Positions 34,827 to 44,021 are shown, counted from the stretch's first letter. The stretch is 64,000 nucleotides of DNA from PALSA-894 sp963734185 (GCA_963734185.1 CAVTGA010000001.1:2604001-2668000), one strand, 5' to 3'. Numbers and translations are program-made. The notes: generated by a model not told the origin, from the letters alone.

Positions 34827-35147
34827 CGCGTGCGACCGCAACGTCAGAGAAGGAGTGCCGTGGAAAGGCACTTGCAGGATCAAGCCAACAAAGGTGCCCT
34901 CTCGCCGAAAGAGGGGCGCTTGGATCGCGGGAAGAGGATGGGGGGTCAGCGACTTGCCAAGAGAGCTTGCCCAACGCAAGAGCGGAGGGCCGACCTGAAA
35001 TCTGGCCGTTCTCGAATGAGCCGGGGGCGCAACTACCAGCGTACCAGTGCAGCAAACTATCTGAAGCTGGCTATCGGTTTCCTCTAGCCAACCCACGCAA
35101 CCAAAGCGACAATAGCCGAGCCGGAATATGGCGTGGGAGCCAGAGCC

Positions 35148-35813
35148 ATGCGCTTATGGATCACGTTTTTTTTGGCGGCTGCCATTGGGTGCCTTACCTT
35201 CAGCGGCGCAACCGCTCAACCTATTCAGCTTGATCCAGATGAAATCGTGCTCGTTTCTTACGAAAAGATATATTTCTACCTATCGTTTCGCAATGGTAAG
35301 AAGAACACATCGCGCACCGATTCCACAGTCGTATTTTACAAGTCTCGAAATGGATATTCTGTAGACCTCAACACTTGTCACTTTCGACTTCGCCCGTTCA
35401 AGGAACGAACGCTTGATCACCGGGGAAAGTCATATCCTGGCATCGAATTCAAATTGGCGGACCCGATCACTAGAGACGCCACCGACCCCAATTACTGTAG
35501 GATAATGTCACAAGGCGGTATATTCTTGGGCCTAAATGATGGAGCCATTTTCTTTGCGTATGATAACCTCTTCAACTACGCCCAGGGTTACGTGCAGAAA
35601 GAGTCGATCCAACTCTATGACATACTGTGGCCGATGCGCGCTTCTGAAGCGTATTCACCTGCTGGGCGGGTAAAATGGCGGTCGCAGAACAGCGTGGTAA
35701 GCCTGCCGGAATGGCTCAAACCAGCGATTGTTCTCGGTTTAGCTGTTGTTATATTAAAGCTAGTGTGCGGCGATCGTGATCTAAAAACTTGCGCGGAGCC
35801 ACTTGGGAGATGA
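35148..35813 (+). CDS. Exported, C-terminally anchored hypothetical protein
   Basis: A 221-residue protein with a signal peptide (MRLWITFFLAAAIGCLTF, cleavage near ATAQP) and a hydrophobic helix near the C-terminus (WLKPAIVLGLAVVILKLV). The middle is rich in Tyr, Phe and Asn. The gene is clearly lower in GC than the host chromosome, a sign of foreign origin. It may be an envelope or exclusion-type function of the element; no homologous family is recognised. Confidence 0.7.
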   Translation: MRLWITFFLAAAIGCLTFSGATAQPIQLDPDEIVLVSYEKIYFYLSFRNGKKNTSRTDSTVVFYKSRNGYSVDLNTCHFRLRPFKERTLDHRGKSYPGIEFKLADPITRDATDPNYCRIMSQGGIFLGLNDGAIFFAYDNLFNYAQGYVQKESIQLYDILWPMRASEAYSPAGRVKWRSQNSVVSLPEWLKPAIVLGLAVVILKLVCGDRDLKTCAEPLGR

Positions 35814-35898
35814 GGCGGCGGTCGGCGCATTGATTTATAAGAGAAATATCCCAATAATATATCGATGACGAAAGTCAATAATCCTATTATCAAACAAT

Positions 35899-35921
35899 TT
35901 TAATGACGCGCCGTCATTAAA
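35899..35921. promoter_or_regulatory. Perfect 23-bp palindrome
   Basis: TTTAATGACG-CGC-CGTCATTAAA with 10-bp perfect arms, in an AT-rich gap between two element genes. Candidate operator or terminator. Confidence 0.5.
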
Positions 35922-35966
35922 CCTTAACATATTTGCATTAGGATAATTCCTTGAATTCGAGGATAC

Positions 35967-37307
35967 TTGGCGAAATTTCCGACAGACGATGGAGTGATCG
36001 GTTCACGCAAGCTGCATCGGCAACGGCCTGGAATTCTGCGTGAGTTGCGTAGTCTGGTTGGCAGACGAGAAGGCGACAAGCCTATAGTTCTGGACCATGA
36101 CAGATGGGGCAACCCGCTTGCGCCTCCCTCCTACGAACTGATCCCTTGGAACGAAGCGCCGATACTGCCCAGCCACGAAGCGGTCGATAAGAAGCTCCGA
36201 GCGAAAACGCTCGATATCATCGAGACGGCCCGCACTTCGGTCCGCCAGGAGCTTGCCACGCTTCGTCGTACCGGCAACAGCGCTGACCATCACGCGCTCA
36301 TTGCACAGCTTGAGCATCGTTTGACGGAACTAGAAGGCCTGCGGACGCAAGTACAGAACGCAAACGGCACTACGTTTCTTCTTCATCTGCAAGCCCTCGC
36401 TACCGCCGCAGCCCATGGAGGTTCCGATCAATCCGCCTCGGCGGCGGCGACGCAGGCGGGCTACACGTTCGCGGCGCTTTCCTACACCGAATATCAGCGC
36501 GCGACCGCCGAGTTGGACCAGAGAATCGCGCAGAGCTATGCGGCGGAAGCGCCGCATCTTGCCTACGCGCACGACGTGGCCAAGCGCTACGGCATCGACA
36601 TTTCCGGCTTCACTCAGGAGCGCAAGACGCTGGAGAGCGAGCGCGACGAGGCCCGCCGCAAGGGCGACAAGCTCGCCGAGCGCACCGCCGATGCGCTCAT
36701 TGCGCACAACACCTTCAATACCCTTGCCACCGAATTGGACCATATCAAAGAGCCGGAAGCCCGCCGCCGTCACCTTGACGAAATGCGCGCCCAGCAAAAG
36801 ATTGTTGATGAACGGCGCACTGCGCTCGCCGCGCAAGTCGAGTTGGAGGCTCGCCGCCAAGCGACCGATAGAAACCTCACCCCGGACCAGGCGAAGACCT
36901 TCATCGACGATTTCAAGAAGCAGAAGCTTCAGGAATTTGACGATCGCACCAAGACGCTCAAAGGAGCGGACAAGGCGGAAGCGGCGCGCGCATTATTGGA
37001 ATCCATGCACCGTGCGGCCAATACCACCGAGATATCCAAGATTGAGCCACCCAAGGAAACTTCCGCACTTGTGGCATCGCTCAGTCCCGAAGCGCGGGCT
37101 CAGGCGCAGCGGGCGGCGTCCGCTCTGCGGGCGGCAGACGAAGGTCCCGATGCGGAACCCTCCCTGTCCACGAATCCCGCACGTCATGGTGCGAATCCCG
37201 AGCCCTCAAAGATCGCGCTCAGCACCGCTGCTGACGCTCACGAAAAGGTCGAAACTCCCAAAACCCCAAGCAAAGCAGATAGCGGCAAGAGCACCGGCAT
37301 CGCCTGA
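35967..37307 (+). CDS. Coiled-coil hypothetical protein
   Basis: A 446-residue protein with a TTG start after GAGG. Most of the chain from residue 70 to 350 is predicted helical by eye, rich in Glu, Arg, Ala and Lys (for example ERKTLESERDEARRKGDK), and the last 80 residues are low-complexity Pro/Ser/Ala. No enzymatic motif. The length and coiled-coil nature are compatible with a structural or DNA-transfer accessory role. The base composition of the second half is closer to the host. Confidence 0.65.
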   Translation: MAKFPTDDGVIGSRKLHRQRPGILRELRSLVGRREGDKPIVLDHDRWGNPLAPPSYELIPWNEAPILPSHEAVDKKLRAKTLDIIETARTSVRQELATLRRTGNSADHHALIAQLEHRLTELEGLRTQVQNANGTTFLLHLQALATAAAHGGSDQSASAAATQAGYTFAALSYTEYQRATAELDQRIAQSYAAEAPHLAYAHDVAKRYGIDISGFTQERKTLESERDEARRKGDKLAERTADALIAHNTFNTLATELDHIKEPEARRRHLDEMRAQQKIVDERRTALAAQVELEARRQATDRNLTPDQAKTFIDDFKKQKLQEFDDRTKTLKGADKAEAARALLESMHRAANTTEISKIEPPKETSALVASLSPEARAQAQRAASALRAADEGPDAEPSLSTNPARHGANPEPSKIALSTAADAHEKVETPKTPSKADSGKSTGIA

Positions 37308-37322
37308 GTCATTCGATTCACG

Positions 37323-37898
37323 CTAGCGCCACAGCCGCTTCGCGAACGCACGTTCTTCGCTTCCGACCGCGTGCTGGTAAAGGACCGTCGTTTCCAACCG
37401 CGCATGTCCCATCCAGCGCTGCGTGAGTCCAGGCGGGACATTTTCTTCGGCGGCGGCGATTCCGAATCCGTGGCGTAAGCCCTTGGGGCTGGCCTGTGGC
37501 CCAACGATCTTCGCTTGCTGCATAACGGCCTTGATTCTTCGCCACCCGGTTTGGCGGCACCAGCTCCACAGACGCTCTGGCGCGTGAGGGATCTTCGGCA
37601 GTGCAGCCAATTCGGCAATCAAGGATTCAGGCACCGGCACCGCGCGAAAGACCAGCTTGCGACGCTTGAGCGTCCGCAGCACCACGCAGCCCATCTCCGC
37701 ATCGAGTTGCGGGCGCGTCAGCGAAAGCGCCTCGGTAATCCGGCATCCCGTGTATGCCAAAGCGCGGCAGAGGGCGCGCGTGCTCGGCTCGGCTCGCGCC
37801 GCAGCGGCGAGGAACCGCTGCCACTCGCTGGCGGTGAGGTATTTACGGCGGCCATTCGTGTCATAGAGCGAAGACGTAGCTTGCTGGCCCACGTTCAT
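37323..37898 (-). CDS. Short tyrosine recombinase (catalytic domain only)
   Basis: A 191-residue recombinase lacking the usual N-terminal core-binding domain. Active-site residues are all visible: Arg in YTGCRITEAL near residue 53, Lys in TLKRRKLVFR, HxxR-type region in GLRHGFGIAA, His in WMGHARLET and Tyr in TVLYQH near 175. Similar small recombinases occur on rhizobial plasmids and islands. Its upstream gap contains repeated GTTGCA motifs that could be its binding sites. Possibly resolves dimers of the excised element. Confidence 0.85.
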   Translation of the reverse strand: MNVGQQATSSLYDTNGRRKYLTASEWQRFLAAAARAEPSTRALCRALAYTGCRITEALSLTRPQLDAEMGCVVLRTLKRRKLVFRAVPVPESLIAELAALPKIPHAPERLWSWCRQTGWRRIKAVMQQAKIVGPQASPKGLRHGFGIAAAEENVPPGLTQRWMGHARLETTVLYQHAVGSEERAFAKRLWR

Positions 37899-37925
37899 AG
37901 GCTGACCCCTGCAACCTTATCCGCA

Positions 37926-38084
37926 ATAGTGTTGCATCCGGAGAGCGGAGAAAATTGCACTGGCGAAGCGCGCATGATGTGTAAGAAAGATCGGTGAGTT
38001 TGACTTAAGTTCTACTGGCTAAGTTCAGTATATCAAGCAGATACCTGAGTATTATTGCAACAAAATTGCGGATAGTGTTGCAAT
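37926..38084. promoter_or_regulatory. Divergent intergenic region with GTTGCA repeats
   Basis: ATAGTGTTGCA is repeated directly at 37926-37936 and 38072-38082. ATTGCAACA (38054-38062) and TGTTGCAAT (38076-38084) form a perfect inverted repeat around 13 bp. Likely operators for the recombinase and the divergent genes, or recombination sites. Confidence 0.5.
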
Positions 38085-38125
38085 TATTCTAGCATCGACC
38101 ATCCCAATACGAACGGGAGGCTTCG

Positions 38126-38323
38126 ATGTCGCAAGACAATCTGTACGAAGTGACCCTCCACGACGGTCAACGCTTCAACGTGCAGACCCCGCACCACCAC
38201 GACGATCATGACAAGGAGACCTGGCAGAAGCATCTCACCGACATCCTCAAGGGTTCGGTGAGCGGCCTCGTCGTGCAGGGCATTACGGCCATCCTGTTCA
38301 AGGGCAAAGTGCCGCGCCGCTGA
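38126..38323 (+). CDS. Small hypothetical protein with His-rich motif
   Basis: A 65-residue protein, MSQDNLYEVTLHDGQRFNV followed by TPHHHDDHDKETW, then a hydrophobic C-terminal stretch (SGLVVQGITAILF). The ATG follows GGGAGG at 7 nt. The His/Asp cluster could bind metal. First of two genes apparently transcribed from the repeat-containing intergenic region. Confidence 0.65.
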   Translation: MSQDNLYEVTLHDGQRFNVQTPHHHDDHDKETWQKHLTDILKGSVSGLVVQGITAILFKGKVPRR

Positions 38324-38342
38324 GCGCCCGGAGGCGAGAGCC

Positions 38343-39050
38343 ATGGCGGCCGTTCGCGGGTGGTCAACGCGCAGGCTCACTTCGCTGGCCTTCGTGTCGG
38401 CGTTCGTTCCCTCGGCGATTTGCGCCGTGTCCGCGCGCGACTTGTCCCCGCAGGAGCAACGGGCGCTTCACCTGCGTGAGTTGGAAATCACGTCGGAAGA
38501 GCTTCTGGCGAAGACGCGACGCAACTGCGCCATGCACCTAATGACCAAGATCAAGAAGGACATGGAGGGTCAGGGCGCGCCGATGCCGGACGTTCACGTC
38601 TACTGCATCAAGGCGATGGAAGTGAGCGCACGCCGCGGGCTTCTGGCCGACCTCTACGTCAACCTCGCGCTGCAGGAACAGGGTCACAGCGAATTTCATT
38701 TCGCCGGGCAGACCGAGTTGCTGAAGAACAACGAGTCCAGTCGCACGCGGCTGAGCATTTTCAAGGCGGCGGATGCCGGTGAGCCGACCTACACAAGCAT
38801 CACCGGAAAGGTCAGGCAGCTACCCTGTCCCCTCGCGTTCGACGCGGGTTACACCTGGGCCTATCGCAATCCAGACAAGAGCCAACCCTACGAACTCACC
38901 GCCGCAGTCGTCGAGACCATCGCCCGCAGTTGCTACGATCCTTCGGTTAAGGAAATCATGTTGAGCGGTGCGTCGGTGCCAGCGCAGAAGGCGGGTCTGT
39001 TTGCCGGTGCGTGGCTTGGGCGGCAGCAACGGACGAATGCGGTCAGGTAA
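38343..39050 (+). CDS. Hypothetical exported protein
   Basis: A 235-residue protein. The N-terminus has a positively charged start and a hydrophobic core (SLAFVSAFVPSAICAVSA), likely a signal peptide cleaved near residue 31. Four or five cysteines are scattered in the mature part. It begins 19 nt after the preceding small gene, suggesting cotranscription. No family recognised. Confidence 0.6.
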   Translation: MAAVRGWSTRRLTSLAFVSAFVPSAICAVSARDLSPQEQRALHLRELEITSEELLAKTRRNCAMHLMTKIKKDMEGQGAPMPDVHVYCIKAMEVSARRGLLADLYVNLALQEQGHSEFHFAGQTELLKNNESSRTRLSIFKAADAGEPTYTSITGKVRQLPCPLAFDAGYTWAYRNPDKSQPYELTAAVVETIARSCYDPSVKEIMLSGASVPAQKAGLFAGAWLGRQQRTNAVR

Positions 39051-39060
39051 AAGCTAGCGT

Positions 39061-39426
39061 CTAGCCGCGCTCGTTGGCGTCTTTCTCTGCCTTGTCACAG
39101 CGGGCTTGCAGAGGATTTGTCATCTCGCCTAGCCGCACGATCTCTTCGTCGGCCGTGTAGGTCACCGATGCCGCCTGTTTTCCCGCCCTGAAATCCGCGA
39201 ACATGTCCAATATAGACTGTCCTTTGCTGTAGGGTACTTTATGCCCATTGGCGCAGCCGAGCTCGCTGCCAGCTGCAAATCCAAGATATTTGATGCTGTT
39301 GCCTCGATTGTCACGGACATATCCGCCGTTGACCATGCTCTTCAGAGATGAAGTGATAACGTCGCCGCCGCCACTCTTTTGTGCTTCGACAATTTCGCGC
39401 ATCAGCTTCAATTCTTCTTCAGTCAT
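39061..39426 (-). CDS. Hypothetical protein
   Basis: A 121-residue acidic protein beginning MTEEELKLMREIVEAQKSG, with the central stretch NSIKYLGFAAGSELGCANGHK and a charged tail (RCDKAEKDANERG). No signal or membrane segment. Convergent with the previous gene (10 nt gap). Function unknown. Confidence 0.55.
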   Translation of the reverse strand: MTEEELKLMREIVEAQKSGGGDVITSSLKSMVNGGYVRDNRGNSIKYLGFAAGSELGCANGHKVPYSKGQSILDMFADFRAGKQAASVTYTADEEIVRLGEMTNPLQARCDKAEKDANERG

Positions 39427-39498
39427 AAGCCCACCTTTTCGCTGATTGTATCAGCGAATGCAGGTCGCTTGTGTGACGATTCAATGAAATTCCCCGCC

Positions 39499-41130
39499 TC
39501 AAACTTGCGGCTTGCGCATCCGGTGCTCGAAAAAGATGCGGCCCGCTTCCGAGAACCACATATGGTAATTGAATTTCAAGAAGAAACGCAGCCAAAGCGA
39601 TAGCGAAAATCCCAAAATGGCGACAAGCGAAATCATGTGGCCGATGCTCCAAGCCGCCTTTCCTAACGCGTACAGTCCACCTGTGGCATAGTTTGCCCCT
39701 GCCTCGATTATGGGGCCGAGCCCCGGAACTCTCGCCCAATCGCGTACGGATTGAAAACTTTGGACCCACGGCACCGCGTTCCAATCCTCGATGAACGAGC
39801 GCAACGCCATGAAGCTGTAAAACAAATAGTATCCCAGGCACGCCGTGACCGCGATACGCATCCACTTACCGCCATAAATGAATAGGAACGGCACGATCAG
39901 CAGAGCGGACATAACGTATTCCCACTCCTTGGCCGACAAGACGCGCGGTGGCGCAAAGACTGCGCCGAACACTACACCTGATACGATCCAAATCGGCTCG
40001 ATAACGTTTGCGCGCGTCCACGGGTTCGCATTGGTCCCGATCTGAACGACTGCTTGCAGCACGACTATGGCCAGCACAATCAGCAACAGACGTTTCAGGG
40101 GCGGATGATCGTAATACAGCTCGTGCCGTCGCGCTCGCTCTGTCGATAACCGCACCCAGCCGCTCTTGCCCACTTCCTCGGCATAAGCGGCCACCATCGC
40201 AGCCCTTGCAATGGGATCGGTTTTGGTTTTTTCGCGTTCCGCTTCGGATAGGAAACGTAAGCCGGGATCGGACAACAGATAATGCTCGGGTATAGCCAGT
40301 GATTCCGGTGATACCGTGCCGTTGCTGCCGCGCTTCTCATAATATTCCAGAGCTTGTTCAAAAATGACTTGTTGCGAGAGATTGCGGTATCGGTGAGGAA
40401 CGATTGGTCCGCTCCCTAGCGTTTCATTCACCGGAATTTTGTATATGCGTTTCCCGATCTCGCCCGCAACGGCGAATCCTGCGAGAGGCGCGATCAAGAA
40501 AGCGTAGTCTGGCCACGAACTCAGAAGTATGAGGGACCCGAGGTATCCAGCGCCGAAGAGGACGAACAGCGTCGCGGTCTGGCTGGCCACTCGCGCGACA
40601 AGCTGAGGTTTCGTCAGTGCTAGAGAATAGAGCTTTATCGCACGTGCAGCGTGCCGTCCCGGGACCCATACAAATCCTGCAAACATCCAGGTCAGGAACG
40701 CGGCCGGTATGGCGAGCGAATACAGCCCACGCAAAAACTCTGCTATCTGGCCACTCTTTGTGCAATGGGTTTCGTAGGCAGCGGTTATGGGGCGCCCAAA
40801 CTCGTGTTCGATCCCTGCACGTTCTCGAATGAGCCGGGGATCATAGCGGCAAGCCAGTTCTACGCGGCTAACCTCCAGCTTGACCGCCATCATGTTGCTA
40901 ATTGCGGCAGCACAGAACGCAGGAGATCGTGGATCAAGGCCGTGCCCTTTGTTCGCAGCTAGGGCCGCTCGCGACAATCGGATCGCCTCGTCACAGCGTT
41001 CCGCAGAGCTCAGACCGGGAGGAGGCGTAAACGGAAGCGTTCGCTCCTGGCCGCGCACGAAACCCGTCAAGGCGACGAGCGTCACCAGCGCGATAAGGAG
41101 ATACCGCAACGAACACGGCGTGCCGATCAC
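39499..41130 (-). CDS. Large multi-pass membrane protein, unknown
   Basis: A 543-residue protein. An N-terminal signal-like helix is followed by a periplasmic Cys-containing domain (CDEAIRLSRAAL, CRYDPRLI, ETHCTK), then about eight further hydrophobic helices grouped near residues 138-155, 180-220, 340-360, 375-392, 405-440 and 485-515, with a cytoplasmic charged segment at about 230-330. The gene is lower in GC than the host. No recognised transporter or secretion motif. It may be the main cargo of the element or a membrane partner of the transfer apparatus. Confidence 0.7.
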   Translation of the reverse strand: MIGTPCSLRYLLIALVTLVALTGFVRGQERTLPFTPPPGLSSAERCDEAIRLSRAALAANKGHGLDPRSPAFCAAAISNMMAVKLEVSRVELACRYDPRLIRERAGIEHEFGRPITAAYETHCTKSGQIAEFLRGLYSLAIPAAFLTWMFAGFVWVPGRHAARAIKLYSLALTKPQLVARVASQTATLFVLFGAGYLGSLILLSSWPDYAFLIAPLAGFAVAGEIGKRIYKIPVNETLGSGPIVPHRYRNLSQQVIFEQALEYYEKRGSNGTVSPESLAIPEHYLLSDPGLRFLSEAEREKTKTDPIARAAMVAAYAEEVGKSGWVRLSTERARRHELYYDHPPLKRLLLIVLAIVVLQAVVQIGTNANPWTRANVIEPIWIVSGVVFGAVFAPPRVLSAKEWEYVMSALLIVPFLFIYGGKWMRIAVTACLGYYLFYSFMALRSFIEDWNAVPWVQSFQSVRDWARVPGLGPIIEAGANYATGGLYALGKAAWSIGHMISLVAILGFSLSLWLRFFLKFNYHMWFSEAGRIFFEHRMRKPQV

Positions 41131-41189
41131 GGTCGAACACTCTTAATGCGAAGAGCCACCCGCGCATCGTGTTTAACGTTGGCCGCGCT

Positions 41190-41471
41190 TCAGCGCTCGA
41201 TCTCGGGCGTGTCGCGCGTTCTTTCCGGCTCTCCTGGAGCAGCTGCGGAAGCACTGCGTCCCCACACATCCTCGAACTTCGGACGGCGTTCGGGCTCGGC
41301 CGTAGCTTCGCGTTCGGGAGTTTGCGCCTCGACGACCGGCGCGGGCGTCACCGCGCGGCCGAACCAGGCTTCCTCGAACAGCTTTTGTCTTATATCCTGC
41401 ACGCCGTAGCGCGCTTCGTTGAGCAGGTACTCGCCCACGCTCGCAACGCGTTCTGACTTGTCCGAGGCCAT
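41190..41471 (-). CDS. Small hypothetical protein beside the coupling protein
   Basis: A 93-residue protein starting MASDKSERVASVGEYLLNE. The first half is helical (RYGVQDIRQKLFEEAWFGR), the second half Pro/Glu/Arg-rich and probably disordered. Its start is only 22 bp from the divergent coupling-protein start, so they share a control region. Confidence 0.6.
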   Translation of the reverse strand: MASDKSERVASVGEYLLNEARYGVQDIRQKLFEEAWFGRAVTPAPVVEAQTPEREATAEPERRPKFEDVWGRSASAAAPGEPERTRDTPEIER

Positions 41472-41493
41472 CGCTGTCACCGAGGAGCCGGTT

Positions 41494-43191
41494 ATGGGCT
41501 TTCTGACGAAACGCGCCCGTGGCAACAACCTGTCCTCGTACTATGCCGAACTTGAAACCCCTTTGCTAGCCCTCTCGCCGGTCGATCCTTGGACCATTCA
41601 AGACGCCTTCGAGCACACGTTGATCTTTGGCGGCACAGGCTCAGGTAAGACCAGCGGTTCGGGCCGCGCGCTGGCGCACGCTTTCCTACAGGCAGGCTTC
41701 GGCGGGCTTGTGCTATGCGCCAAGCCGGAAGAGGCCGAGCGTTGGGTGGAATACGCCCGCGACTGCGGGCGTGACCGTTCAATCGTCCGCATGGACGCCT
41801 CCGGCCGCTACCGCTTCAATTTCCTCGACTACCTTATGAATTTACCACCGGAGCAGGGCGGCGGCCTGGTCGACAACGCGGTCAACACGTTCTTGCGCGT
41901 GCTCGAAGCGGCGCAAACACGCGGAGCCGCCCGCGGCGGGCAAGACGATACGGGCTTCTGGCAGAAGGCCATCCGCGAATTGCTGTCGCACGCGCTTGGC
42001 AGTCTTTATCACGCCTACGGGCGCATCACGCTCGACGAGTTGGTGAAGCTCGTCATATCCGCGCCAACTTCGGAGGAGCAGGGACGCGATCCGAATTTTC
42101 AGCAATCGTCTTTCTGCTATCACACGATGCGCCGCCTGTTCACGAATCCCGCCGTTCCTCTCGCCGATCGCGAAGCGGCGTTGCTGGTCAGCTATTTTGG
42201 CCAGAACTTCGGGCGGCTCGATCCCAAGACGCGTTCCAACATCGTCATCAGCCTGACGGCGGAGATCAGCCCGTTTCTGAAAGGGCCGCTGCACACACTG
42301 TTTTGCAGCGAGACCAACATCATCCCCGAGATCACGCACGAAGGTGCGATTATTGTCGTGGATTTGCCGATCAAGCGCTTCGAGCACACGGGTGCGGTCG
42401 CGCAGATGCTCGTCAAATATCTTTGGCAGAAGGCGACCGAGCGCAGGGAAGTGGCAGCGGACACGCGCCCGGTCTTCCTCTGGGCCGACGAATGCCAGTT
42501 CTTCATCTCCGACTACGACCGGGAATTCCAGAGCACCGCGCGTTCGGCGCACGCCGCGACGGTGTACATCACCCAAAATCTTCCTTCGCTTTACGCCCAG
42601 ATCGGCGGACGCAATCCGCAGGATCTGGCCGACGCGATCATCGGCAATTTCCAGACGAAGATTTTCCACGCCAACACCGACCACCGGACCAACCAATGGG
42701 CGGCCGATACCATCGGCCGCGCCATTCAGCGCCGCTCCAATCGCAATTGGTCGGCAAGCGAGACCGAGCAATTCGGCGAAAGCACCAGTGCGAACTGGAG
42801 CGACCAGACGAGCGACAGCCAGGGGCGGAGCTGGGGGCGCAACGTCGGCTCGTCCTACAGCGTCAGCGTGCCGCCGTTAGGGCAGCAGGGTGGCGGCGGC
42901 AGCTTCAGCATTTCGTCGGGCGACAGTTCCGGAGGTAATTCCAGCCGTACTCGCTCGCACTCCCAGGGCGGCGGATGGTCTCAGAGCGAAAGCACAAGCC
43001 GCGGCAACACCGAGGGTGCGGGCTGGTCGGAGCAGATGGATTACATGATCCAGCCAGCGTTCTTCGCCAACGGCTTGCGCCAGGGCGGAACGCGCAACGA
43101 TCGTCTCGTCACCGGCATCCTGTTGCAGGCCAACCGCGACTTCTCGCGCACCGGCACGTGCTGGACCGAAGTTGCCTTCAGCCAGCGGTAG
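41494..43191 (+). CDS. TraG/VirD4-like type IV coupling protein (TraM-recognition domain)
   Basis: A 565-residue ATPase. Walker A GGTGSGKTS lies at 46-54 and Walker B VFLWADECQFF near 326-336, followed by a TraM/TraG-type sensor region (AATVYITQNLPSLYAQ). No N-terminal membrane helices are present, unlike VirD4, so it may use the small membrane protein encoded next. Residues 414-515 are a Ser/Gly/Trp/Gln-rich low-complexity insert, unusual for the family. ATG 41494 has GGAG upstream. It would link the relaxosome to a helper's secretion channel. Confidence 0.85.
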   Translation: MGFLTKRARGNNLSSYYAELETPLLALSPVDPWTIQDAFEHTLIFGGTGSGKTSGSGRALAHAFLQAGFGGLVLCAKPEEAERWVEYARDCGRDRSIVRMDASGRYRFNFLDYLMNLPPEQGGGLVDNAVNTFLRVLEAAQTRGAARGGQDDTGFWQKAIRELLSHALGSLYHAYGRITLDELVKLVISAPTSEEQGRDPNFQQSSFCYHTMRRLFTNPAVPLADREAALLVSYFGQNFGRLDPKTRSNIVISLTAEISPFLKGPLHTLFCSETNIIPEITHEGAIIVVDLPIKRFEHTGAVAQMLVKYLWQKATERREVAADTRPVFLWADECQFFISDYDREFQSTARSAHAATVYITQNLPSLYAQIGGRNPQDLADAIIGNFQTKIFHANTDHRTNQWAADTIGRAIQRRSNRNWSASETEQFGESTSANWSDQTSDSQGRSWGRNVGSSYSVSVPPLGQQGGGGSFSISSGDSSGGNSSRTRSHSQGGGWSQSESTSRGNTEGAGWSEQMDYMIQPAFFANGLRQGGTRNDRLVTGILLQANRDFSRTGTCWTEVAFSQR

Positions 43192-43207
43192 GTGCAGGGC
43201 ATCGATC

Positions 43208-43717
43208 ATGCTGCGCGAGCTTCCACGCACCATCGTGCAATTCGCGATTCTCCTCGCCGTCGTCTGGTCCATCTACGCCAACGTCGGTCCCGAGCTTCAG
43301 CATGACCTGCGCTGGTGGGCCGCGGGCGTTGCCGTCCTCGTTACCGCCATCATGGTCTACATCTCGGGGAGCATCCTCGGCCTGCTCCCCGTCACGCTCC
43401 TGCTGGCGACGATGGCGTGGTTCCTCGGCGAACCGTCCTACCAAGGATTGCTCGTGGTCTGGGGCCTGTGTCTCGCGACCTACGGCGCGTTCGTGGCATT
43501 TTGGCTGTGCCAGTGGATGCTGCCTTTCATCGCCAAGATGATCGCATGGCCATTCGTCGCGCCGGCGCGCCTATGGCGCCGCTGGCGCGCCTACCGTGCC
43601 GCTAAAGCGCTTGCGCGACGAAGACGGCTTGAGCCCGTCGCCGTGATCGTGCCCGCGCGCGCAGGTAACGTGAGTGCGGATGAAATCATTCAGCGCCTCG
43701 GCCTCAAGGCGGAATAG
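43208..43717 (+). CDS. Small membrane protein, probable partner of the coupling protein
   Basis: A 169-residue protein starting MLRELPRTIVQFAILLAVV. Four hydrophobic helices occupy residues 8-120, followed by a strongly basic segment (RRWRAYRAAKALARRRR) that would be cytoplasmic. It begins 16 nt after the coupling-protein stop. I infer it supplies the membrane anchor that the coupling protein lacks. Confidence 0.65.
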   Translation: MLRELPRTIVQFAILLAVVWSIYANVGPELQHDLRWWAAGVAVLVTAIMVYISGSILGLLPVTLLLATMAWFLGEPSYQGLLVVWGLCLATYGAFVAFWLCQWMLPFIAKMIAWPFVAPARLWRRWRAYRAAKALARRRRLEPVAVIVPARAGNVSADEIIQRLGLKAE

Positions 43718-43783
43718 CGCAAGCCGTCTGGAGCCTCTACATCGGCGCTAAAGATTGCAGCCAATTCGCGATCTTCGCCCCGT

Positions 43784-44002
43784 TTATTCCTGCGGCGGTG
43801 GGGGTGGTGGTGATGGCTCCGCCGGGGTCCAGCAGTTAGCCAAACAATGTGCGCTGCCATGCAAACAAGAATTTCCGCTCGGTTCAAGTTCGGCGCGCCT
43901 CCGTTCGACAAGCAAGATCATATCGGCCCTCGTCGGTCGCGGGCCGATATTTGAATTGGACGTGCCTGCGCGCATCAAGTCATGCGGATGTGCGATATTC
44001 AT
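43784..44002 (-). CDS. Short Cys/Pro-tailed peptide
   Basis: A 72-residue peptide starting MNIAHPHDLMRAGTSN, with AAGGAG 8 nt upstream of the ATG, a strong ribosome-binding site. Its C-terminus has CLHGSAHCLANCW followed by a run of prolines (PPPPPPQE). It starts 19 nt after the stop of the GRDP-like gene and is the last gene of a four-gene small-protein operon. No known family; the Cys/His cluster could bind metal or be modified. Confidence 0.6.
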   Translation of the reverse strand: MNIAHPHDLMRAGTSNSNIGPRPTRADMILLVERRRAELEPSGNSCLHGSAHCLANCWTPAEPSPPPPPPQE

Positions 44003-44021
44003 GACATCGCTCCTTTCGGGA

